Origin: a virus | Reading direction: 5' to 3' (one strand) | IMG/VR virus record: IMGVR_UViG_3300028889_000036 | Coordinates: 1-21,733 of that record | DNA: 21,733 nt | Part shown: positions 1-6,300 of the stretch, one piece after another | Position numbering within the stretch: the first letter of the stretch is position 1 | How the letters are laid out: each line of letters begins with the position of its first letter | Notes under the pieces: model-generated | Database searches by the model: none | What the model saw: only the letters and a program-made list of their open reading frames with translations | Told to the model about the DNA's origin: nothing | Position numbers and translations under genes: made by a program

Positions 1-33
1 CTGAAGAAGACCGGCGGAGGAAAGAAGGGGTGA
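1..33 (+). CDS. 3' end of an upstream phage gene (partial)
   Basis: The window opens inside a gene. Reading from base 1 gives a lysine/glycine-rich end, LKKTGGGKKG, and a TGA at 31-33. A second frame gives EEDRRRKEGVTE with a TGA at 39-41 that would overlap the next GTG start as GTGA. The lysine-rich reading is preferred because such tails are common on phage head proteins, but the choice is an inference. No function can be assigned from ten residues. Confidence 0.4.
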   Translation: MKKTGGGKKG

Positions 34-37
34 CCGA

Positions 38-430
38 GTGACCGAGCAGCCCGTAGAGCCGCAGGCGCACGCCGTCCGGATCGACGCCCAGCCCGGCCAC
101 GCCACCATCGCCATCGACGGCACGCCCCTCCCGGCCGGGACCGTCACCGGCTACACGCTCCAGCACGACATCGCCGGCGGGCTGCCCCTCGTCGTTCTCC
201 ACACCCGGCAGCCGGACGGCGTCGTCTTCGAAGGGCTGGCCCGGGTTGCTGTCGGCGTCACCCGCACACCGGGCGAGATCGTTGCCGGGTTCCTCGCCGA
301 GGTCGATCCGGAGATCCTCGACCAGCAGGCACTGAACCGGGCCGACTACGGGGGAGGGCCGGGCGCGACCGCCCGCGCCATGCTCGCCACCCTCACCGAA
401 TGGGCCCGCGGCGGAAAGGACGGCATCTGA
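38..430 (+). CDS. Conserved-type hypothetical protein of the head-tail joining region
   Basis: A 130-residue protein starting at GTG 38, seven bases after a purine-rich AAGAAGGGG ribosome-binding region. An earlier GTG at 30 runs into a stop after three codons. The first half looks beta-rich (VRIDAQPGHATIAIDGTPL, then LPLVVLHTRQPDG). The second half is helical, ending ARAMLATLTEWARGG. There are no signal peptide, membrane segments or catalytic motifs. It sits directly before the DUF6093-like gene and its stop overlaps that start by one base (TGATG), so it belongs to the virion assembly operon. A head-tail connector or neck accessory role is inferred from position only. Confidence 0.8.
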   Translation: MTEQPVEPQAHAVRIDAQPGHATIAIDGTPLPAGTVTGYTLQHDIAGGLPLVVLHTRQPDGVVFEGLARVAVGVTRTPGEIVAGFLAEVDPEILDQQALNRADYGGGPGATARAMLATLTEWARGGKDGI

Positions 431-870
431 TGGCCGGCCTCGACCTGTCCGGGATCGCCCGAATCGTCGAAGACCTCATCCTCCTGGACGTCGTGCGGTT
501 CGCCAGCCCATCCGGAGGGCAGCCCGTGTTCGACCCGGACACCGGCCAGTACGTCTACCCGGAGGGCGCCGTCCTGTACGAGGGGCTGGGCGCAGTGCAG
601 TCCGGGAGCCTGCCCGAGACGGCATCCGCGGTCGTCGCCACCCAGCCCTGGGTGAACGAGACCACGTCCAAGTACAAGGCGTTCACCCCGCTGTCGGCGC
701 CGATCGCCGGCCGGGACACGATCGTCACCGTCGTCGCCGTGCATGAGGGCGGCGACCAGACGCTCATCGGCCGGCAGTGGCGGGCCATGGACCCCTCACA
801 GGGCGGCACCCTCGGAGTGATCCGCGTGACCAGCCTGGACCAGATCCAGCAGACGTCGGGGGGTGGGTGA
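430..870 (+). CDS. DUF6093-like head-tail connector / head closure protein
   Basis: A 146-residue protein from ATG 430, translationally coupled to the preceding gene by TGATG. An in-frame start lies upstream at 400, but the coupled ATG fits the operon better. The N-terminus MAGLDLSGIARIVEDLILLD followed by a region containing PVFDPDTGQYVYPEG resembles the DUF6093 family found in Streptomyces phages between capsid and tail genes. The later part is beta-rich and contains GRDTIVTVVAVHEGGDQTLIGRQWRA, as in head-closure proteins. The likely role is closing the head and joining it to the tail. The family match is from memory of its sequence and position, and function is inferred from gene order. 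Confidence 0.75.
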   Translation: MAGLDLSGIARIVEDLILLDVVRFASPSGGQPVFDPDTGQYVYPEGAVLYEGLGAVQSGSLPETASAVVATQPWVNETTSKYKAFTPLSAPIAGRDTIVTVVAVHEGGDQTLIGRQWRAMDPSQGGTLGVIRVTSLDQIQQTSGGG

Positions 871-1268
871 TGGACCTCGAGGACCTGGGCCCGCGTCTGG
901 AGCGGGCAGCGGACCGGGTGGGCCCGGAAGTGAACCGCACGGTGCAGCAGCAGGCACGCCTTTTGCGCGCGATGATCCGGTTCAACGCGTCCGGCAGGCC
1001 CGGCCCGAACATCATCACCGGGGACTACTTCGACTCGTGGGGGCCCGCCCAGCCGTTCGCCGTACCGGACGGCGGGGGAGCGACACTCGGCACCACTAAG
1101 CCGCAGGGGCGGCGCCTCGAGTACGGCTTCATGAACATGTACGACAGCCTGGGACGGTTCTTCCGGCAGCCGCCGTACCCCCACGTAGAGCCCGCCGTAA
1201 ACGAGCTCTCCGACGAGTACAAGGACGCGTTCAAGGACGCCCTGGACCGCATCTTCGAGGGAGCCTGA
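870..1268 (+). CDS. HK97 gp10-like head-tail joining / neck protein
   Basis: A 132-residue protein starting at ATG 870, overlapping the previous stop (TGATG). A longer in-frame version from 777 would run deep into the upstream gene and is unlikely. The N-terminus (DLGPRLERAADRVGPEVNRTVQQQARLL) is a charged amphipathic helix. It is followed by GDYFDSW, an extended central region and GRRLEYGF, and then a C-terminal helix (VNELSDEYKDAFKDALDRIF). This helix, sheet, helix plan and the position just before the tail terminator fit HK97 gp10-type proteins. No single diagnostic motif was found, so the family call is tentative. Confidence 0.65.
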   Translation: MDLEDLGPRLERAADRVGPEVNRTVQQQARLLRAMIRFNASGRPGPNIITGDYFDSWGPAQPFAVPDGGGATLGTTKPQGRRLEYGFMNMYDSLGRFFRQPPYPHVEPAVNELSDEYKDAFKDALDRIFEGA

Positions 1269-1741
1269 TGATCGAGAGACGGCCCGTCACCCTCGGCCTC
1301 CAAACGCTCCTGGCCACGCTCACCGGGCGTCCCGTCGGCCTGCGCAGCATCCCCCTCACCGCTGCCGGGCAGCCAGTGCCGCCGCCGTACACGATCCTCT
1401 ACCCCCTCGACCGGACCGACGACACCAGCAGCCTCGCCGACAACCAGCGCGCTGCCGTCGTCGACTACCAGGCCACCTTCGTGTCCGGGCCCACCCCCGG
1501 CGTCCCCGACTCGCGCGGCGGGGACGAACAGGCGCAGTGGCTCACCGACAAGGGCTGGAAAGTCGTCGAACGCCCCACCAGCGGGGCCCTCGGCTACACG
1601 CACACCCTCAACGTCGGGACCGGCGTGAGCTGCTGGCGGCGGGAGGCGCGGGAAGCGGGGGGAACGTCCGACCAGAACGATGCCATCATCACGAGTGTGA
1701 TCCGCTACCGGCTCTTCCTCGAGGAGCAGCCGGCCGGATGA
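1268..1741 (+). CDS. Putative tail terminator / tail completion protein
   Basis: A 157-residue protein from ATG 1268, overlapping the previous TGA by one base. It begins MIERRPVTLGLQTLLA and continues with PPYTILYPLDR and a sheet-forming segment DYQATFVSG. It ends with TSVIRYRLFLEE. This resembles tail terminator proteins, which cap the tail tube and come right before the major tail protein in siphovirus genomes. That is exactly its position here. No catalytic motif is visible. The assignment rests on size, overall pattern and gene order. Its TGA at 1739-1741 overlaps an ATG at 1738 that opens a short ORF. Confidence 0.6.
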   Translation: MIERRPVTLGLQTLLATLTGRPVGLRSIPLTAAGQPVPPPYTILYPLDRTDDTSSLADNQRAAVVDYQATFVSGPTPGVPDSRGGDEQAQWLTDKGWKVVERPTSGALGYTHTLNVGTGVSCWRREAREAGGTSDQNDAIITSVIRYRLFLEEQPAG

Positions 1742-1830
1742 CAGGCCCTCACAGGGCGCGCACGACCGCACCGCGGCGGGACCCCACGCGGACGCCACCA
1801 CGCAGGTGGCCGCCACACCGACACGTGTAG
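1738..1830 (+). CDS. Possible 30-codon Arg/Pro-rich ORF upstream of the major tail protein
   Basis: An ATG at 1738 overlaps the stop of the tail terminator gene as ATGA and opens 30 codons ending with TAG at 1828-1830. A GAGGAG lies at 1721-1726. The product would begin MTGPHRARTTAPRRDP and is mostly arginine, proline, threonine and histidine. It matches no family known to me. In GC-rich DNA such short ORFs arise by chance, so coding is uncertain. Two things keep it in the list: the start is coupled in the same way as its neighbours, and the stop lies one base before a hairpin that competes with one covering the next gene's ribosome-binding site. Confidence 0.3.
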   Translation: MTGPHRARTTAPRRDPTRTPPRRWPPHRHV

Positions 1831-1831
1831 C

Positions 1832-1869
1832 AGGGGCCCCACTTCTTGGCCCCTATCCGCGAGGGGCCA
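1832..1869 (+). promoter_or_regulatory. Competing hairpins before the major tail protein start
   Basis: Three short blocks lie in a row: AGGGGCC (1832-1838), TGGCCCCT (1847-1854) and AGGGGCCA (1862-1869). The middle block can pair with the first (7 bp, 9-base loop) or with the third (8 bp, 7-base loop), but not both. The third block contains the AGGGG Shine-Dalgarno sequence of the gene starting at 1873, so the second hairpin would hide that site. The pairing is seen directly. Regulation of tail protein synthesis is an inference. Confidence 0.5.
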
Positions 1870-1872
1870 CCA

Positions 1873-2340
1873 ATGAGGTTCAACCGCAAGGGCACCACCA
1901 AGGTTTTCTTCGTCCCGACGATCGCCGCGACGACCCTGATCCCGACCGCAGCCGAGATCACTGCCGGTACTGACTACACCGCGCAGATCAACGCCATCGA
2001 CGGCTTCACCCTGGAGAACACGCCGATCGAGACGCCGGACATGGCGTCCACGTTCGTTTCGAAGATCGGCGGCGACGACTCCGCGGCCGACTCCAGCCTC
2101 ACCTTCTACGAGGACTCCACGCTCGACGACATCGAGACCGACCTGGCCAAGGGCACCAGCGGCTTCATCGTGATCATGTCGAAGGGGAACACGCCGGGCG
2201 CCAAGGGCATGGACGTTTACCCCGTGACGATCGTCAGCAACTCCAAGGCGTACACGACGGACAACGAGGCCGCGAAGATCACCGTCCAGTTCACGATCAC
2301 CGCGCGGCCGGTCTTCAACGAGACCGTTCCCACCACCTGA
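1873..2340 (+). CDS. Major tail (tube) protein
   Basis: A 155-residue protein starting at ATG 1873 with AGGGG at 1862-1866. A longer in-frame TTG start at 1846 has no ribosome-binding site. It begins MRFNRKGTTKVFFVPTIAA and continues with VSKIGGDDSAADSSLTFYED, TDLAKGTSGFIVIMSKGN and MDVYPVTIVSNSKAYT. This beta-rich pattern, with a conserved-looking K-G-T...IPTAAEI opening, is that of actinophage tail tube proteins that polymerise around the tape measure. Its position fits: between the tail terminator and the frameshifted chaperone pair. Unlike its upstream neighbours it is preceded by an untranslated or barely translated stretch with hairpins, which suits a highly expressed gene under its own control. 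Confidence 0.85.
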   Translation: MRFNRKGTTKVFFVPTIAATTLIPTAAEITAGTDYTAQINAIDGFTLENTPIETPDMASTFVSKIGGDDSAADSSLTFYEDSTLDDIETDLAKGTSGFIVIMSKGNTPGAKGMDVYPVTIVSNSKAYTTDNEAAKITVQFTITARPVFNETVPTT

Positions 2341-2366
2341 CCGCCGGCCGTACCACCCCCTCAGCC

Positions 2367-2423
2367 CCCGGCCGGGCCCGTGGCGTACACGGGAAGGGCG
2401 CCACCGCCCGGCCGGGCCTTCCC
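2367..2423 (+). repeat. Paired palindromic repeats and hairpins between tail tube and chaperone genes
   Basis: CCCGGCCGGGCC occurs twice, at 2367-2378 and 2407-2418. Between them CCCGTG (2377-2382) can pair with CACGGG (2388-2393) over a 5-base loop. GGGAAGG (2391-2397) can also pair with CCTTCCC (2417-2423). These structures lie after the major tail gene and before the AAGGA site (2425-2429) of the next gene. They could attenuate transcription or protect the 3' end of the tail message. Function is inferred. Confidence 0.5.
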
Positions 2424-2435
2424 TAAGGACCCGCC

Positions 2436-2969
2436 ATGACCAGCACCACCGCGTGGGACGCCATCCAGAAGCAGCTGGACGCCATGCCCAAGCCGACACA
2501 GGTACTCCGCCTGTGCTCCGACCCCGAGATCCGCGACCGCTACCAGCACGCCAAGCAGGCAGCCACGCGCGCCGAGGACTACCTGAAGTCACTGGGCAAG
2601 GACGCCGACAAGGATGCCATCGCCCTGGTCCGGAAGCAGACCCGGGAAGCGCAGGACGCCCTCAAGGAAGCTCAGTCCGAGTACGACGCGCACACCGTCA
2701 CCCTGACCTTCCAGGCGCTCGAGCGCGGCCAGCTCGAGGACCTCATCAAGGAGCACCCTCCCACCGAAGAAGAGGAGGAGAAGGACAGCGCAGAGTTCCA
2801 CTTCGACACGTTCGCCCCTGCCCTGCTCGCTGCTTCCTCCGCGGACGGGATGCCGCTGGAGTACGCCCAGCACGCGATGCGGACGTGGGCGCTGGACGAC
2901 TGGAAGTCCCTGTGGGGGGCCGCCTGGTCCGTGCAGCAGCGCAGGCGCACGGACCTGGGAAAAGGCTGA
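2436..2969 (+). CDS. Tail assembly chaperone, short (gpG-like) form
   Basis: A 177-residue protein from ATG 2436 with AAGGA six bases upstream. It is highly charged and helical: IRDRYQHAKQAATRAEDYLKSLGKDADKD, then a Glu-rich run PPTEEEEEKD, then FDTFAPALLAASS and a C-terminal segment with WALDDWKSLWGAAWSVQQRRR. Position and composition match the first of the two tail assembly chaperones encoded between the tail tube and tape measure genes, the lambda gpG type. These bind the tape measure protein during tail assembly and are not in the virion. The last sense codons before TGA form a slippery heptamer, so a share of ribosomes should continue into the following frame. Confidence 0.85.
   Translation: MTSTTAWDAIQKQLDAMPKPTQVLRLCSDPEIRDRYQHAKQAATRAEDYLKSLGKDADKDAIALVRKQTREAQDALKEAQSEYDAHTVTLTFQALERGQLEDLIKEHPPTEEEEEKDSAEFHFDTFAPALLAASSADGMPLEYAQHAMRTWALDDWKSLWGAAWSVQQRRRTDLGKG
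2957..2963 (+). other. Programmed -1 ribosomal frameshift site GGGAAAA
   Basis: The heptamer is placed as (CT)G GGA AAA in the zero frame, the canonical X XXY YYZ arrangement, and lies just before GGC TGA. Slipping back one base reads AGG CTG ATC and joins the 177-residue ORF to the downstream frame, which stays open to 3331. A 7-bp hairpin (AGTGGGG 3012-3018 with CCCCACT 3023-3029) lies about 48 bases downstream, farther than the usual stimulator spacing. Confidence 0.9.
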
Positions 2970-3331
2970 TCGATGATGCCGACTTCCGCGCCCAGATGGA
3001 GCTCTGCCACAAGTGGGGCATCCCCCACTCGCAGTTCCGCGGGCATGGCGACGGCACCTGGACCGACCTCGACCGCCGTAAAGCCCTCGCATACGCCCAC
3101 TACCTCAAGCAGGTCTGCCCGACCTGCGGCACCCGCGCGGAGGAGTGGGACGAGGCACTCGGGGGTGACGAGGACGCCTACCGGGCCACCACCCACCGCT
3201 GCATCGGCTGCCAGATCCTCGCCGACCGGCAGAAGGAAGTCCCCGACGGAGATGAGGGGCACGGCGTGAAAGTCGCCCTCATCCCCACCAGCATCGCCGC
3301 CGCACTCGAAGTCCAGCACCACCACCGCTAG
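2963..3331 (+). CDS. Tail assembly chaperone extension (gpT-like part, made by -1 frameshift)
   Basis: This frame encodes 122 residues after the slip at 2957-2963, so the fusion protein would be about 298 residues (2436-2963 joined to 2963-3331). It continues RLIDDADFRAQMELCHKWGIPHSQF and contains two cysteine pairs, CPTC and CIGC, separated by a region with EEWDEALGG. That is a likely zinc ribbon. No convincing independent start and ribosome-binding site precede it, as expected for a protein made only as a fusion. By analogy with lambda gpGT it would help load the tape measure and recruit tail tube subunits. The zinc site is inferred from the cysteine spacing. Confidence 0.85.
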   Translation, partial: RLIDDADFRAQMELCHKWGIPHSQFRGHGDGTWTDLDRRKALAYAHYLKQVCPTCGTRAEEWDEALGGDEDAYRATTHRCIGCQILADRQKEVPDGDEGHGVKVALIPTSIAAALEVQHHHR

Positions 3332-3352
3332 CCGAGAGGAAGGAGCCCGCCC

Positions 3353-6300
3353 GTGTCCGAGTGGAATCTCAGTGTGCGCCTTACCGGGCAGGGCTCCGAC
3401 CTCTCCCGCACCCTGCGCCGCCTGTCCACCGACGCCAACGCGGCCTCCCGCAACGTCCAAGCCCTCCGCCGCGACGTCCAGCAGCTCCGCCGTGACGCCC
3501 GCCAGCCCATCCGCATCCGCCTGGACGTCGATGCCGCGCACCTGCGGGCCGACGTCCGTGCCGCGCTCGCCACCGCCGGATCCGGGCAGGGCATCGGTGT
3601 CCGCCTGAACGTGGACGCGGCACACCTGCGCGCGGACGTGTCCACGGCGCTAACCACCGCAGGATCCGGGCAGCGGCTCGGAGTACGCCTGGACGTGGAT
3701 GCCGCGCACCTGCGGGCCGACGTTGCTGCCGCTCTGACCGCTGCCGGGGCAAGGCAGAGCCTCTCCGTGAGGCTGGGGGTGGACGCTGCCCGCCTGCGCG
3801 CGGAAGCCCAAGCCGCAGTCCGGACCGCATCCGCCGACCTGGACATGACGGTCGACCTGAACATCAACAGCCGCGGCATCACCCGCCTCCGGGCCGGAGC
3901 CCGGGACGCCGCGCATTCCCTGAACACGCTCCAGCGGGCCGCCCGTGAAGCGAAGAACGAGCTGGAGGAACTCGAGGGGCGTGCCCTCACCACCGCGGCA
4001 GCGATACGCCGCATCAACACCGCCGCAGGCCGGGCACGGGGCCGCCTGGACGACATGTCATCCAGCACTCGCACGTTCCGTACCGACCTGGATGACCTGG
4101 ACGGCTCCCTCACCCGCGTCGGCGGCAGCCTCAGCGGGCTCCGTGGGCGCGTGGGCGGACTCGGAGGCGGTAGTGGTGGGGGAGGGCTCCGCAGCCTGGG
4201 ACTGGCCGGGCTGCTGCCCATCGCCACCGCCGCCGTCCCCCTGCTGGCCGGCCTGTCCACGAGTCTGGCGCCGCTGCCCGGCGTGTTCGCCGCGGCTACC
4301 GTCCCGGCTGCCGCGTTCGGCATCGCCCTGGCCGGGCAGATCGAACCGCTCTCCGAGGTCGCCGACGCGGAAACCAAGTACCAGGAAGCCGTCCGCGAGC
4401 ACGGCAAAGCCTCCGCGGAGGCGATGGAAGCCCAGCTGAAGTACCAGCAGCTGCTCGCCGACCTGCCCCCCGAAGCGCAGAAGGCCGCCATCGCCCTGTC
4501 CACCCTGAAGGGCAACTTCGGGGACTGGTCGGATCAGATGTCCGGCTTCACCATGCAGCCGCTCACCAAGGGCATCACCGTCCTCGACCAGCTCATCCCC
4601 CGCCTCACCCCGCACGTGAAGACGGCCTCCACCCAGCTGGACCGGCTCGTCACCGTCGCCGGCGGCGCCGTACAGACGCCCGGCTTCGACGCGATGGCGA
4701 ACAAGTTCGCCGACTTCACCGACCGGCAGCTGGACGAGATGACCGATGGCGTCATCCACTTCCTACGCGTCCTGTCCGAGGGCGGGCAGATCACCAGCGG
4801 GCCCCTCGCAGAGTTCATGGCCTACGCCCGGCAGAACGGGCCAGCCGCCCGGGAGGCGCTGTCGGCGATCTCGGATGCGGTGGTGACGTTGATGCGCGCC
4901 GCGGCGGAGGCCGGCCCGACCATGCTCACCCTCGTCACCGCGGCGGCCCGTCTGGTGGCCGCGCTGCCGCCCGAACTGGTCGGGATCATCCTCCAGGTGG
5001 CGACTGCCCTGAAGCTCCTCCAGCTGTCCGGGGCAGGATATGTGGCGCTCGCCGCTGGTCTGGGCCGGGTCCGTACGGCGGTTGCCGCGCTCGGCACCAC
5101 CGCCGCCACCGCCGGTGGTGGCCTCGCCGGTCTACGGGCCGCGTTCCTCGCCCTCGGTACAGCCGCGAAGGCGTCCGTCATCGTCGCCGGTATCGGCCTG
5201 CTGGTCTACGCGCTCTCGGAGCTGTCAGACATGGGCAGGCAGGCCCCGCCGGACGTCGACAAGCTCACCAGCAGCCTGGCCAAGCTGGGGGCGACCGGCA
5301 AGGTCACCGGCGAGGCCGCGAAAGCGTTCGGTAAGGATCTGGGGGACCTGCACGAGAGGGTCCGCGCCCTGACCGACCCGTCCACCGCGGACGACGTACA
5401 GCAGTGGATCGTCAGCCTGGGCGGGCTCGCCAACTGGGACTCCACCCCGGTCAAGGAAGCCAAGGAGAACATCGACGCCATCGACAAGTCCCTGGCCAGC
5501 CTGGTCAAGAACGGCCAGGCCGACATTGCCGCGGAGGCGCTGAAGCGGCTCACGGCGGAGTACGGCAAGGGCGGCCGTGATACTGGCCAGTTCACCAAGC
5601 AGCTGGACGACTACAAGTCGGCGATGGCGGACGCCGCGTTCGAGCAGGAGCTAGCCGCGGCCAGCATGGGCCTGTTCGGGAAGGCCGCGCAGGACACTAC
5701 GGCGAAACTCGCGGCGCAGAAGCAGTCCGCGGACGGCCTGCGACAGGCCATCGTCGCCCTGAACGACGTCAACCGGGCCGCCGGCAGTGCGATGTCCGCG
5801 TTTGAGCAGTCCATCGACGACACCACCAAAGCCATCAAGGACCACGCCAGCGCACTGAAGATGCGCGACGGTGAACTCGACCTCGGATCGCAGAAGGCCC
5901 GCGACGCCGAAAAGGTCCTCTCCGACCTGGCCGCCAACACCGATGCCGCCGCCACGGCCGCCCGGGAGCAGGGCAAGAGCTGGGAGTACGTGTCCGGGAT
6001 CCAGGAACGCGGCCGGCAGGCATTCATCGACGCCGCCGACGCGATGGGCCTGTCGAAGGCGCAGGCTGAAGCGCTCGCCGACTCCTACCTCGGCATCCCC
6101 GACGAGAAGACCACCCGCGTGGAGATGCGGACCGAGGACGCCATCGCCGGCCTTGATGCGGTCATCGCCGCGATCGAGAAGACGCCGGAGAAGAAGTCCG
6201 TGACCGTGGACGCCCTCACCTCGGATGCCGTCAACCTCCTCGAGGGCCTGGGTTACAAGGTGACCGAGCTGAAGGACGGCCGGTTCAAGGTCACTGCCGA

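Noticed and set aside
3012-3029. Hairpin AGTGGGG-catc-CCCCACT as the frameshift stimulator
   Set aside because: It starts about 48 bases after the slip site, well beyond the usual 5-10 base spacing, so a direct role is unlikely.
3328-4515. A 395-codon open frame on the minus strand
   Set aside because: It is antisense to the tape measure gene, rich in Arg, Ser and Pro, and has no recognisable domain. High-GC DNA often leaves such frames open.
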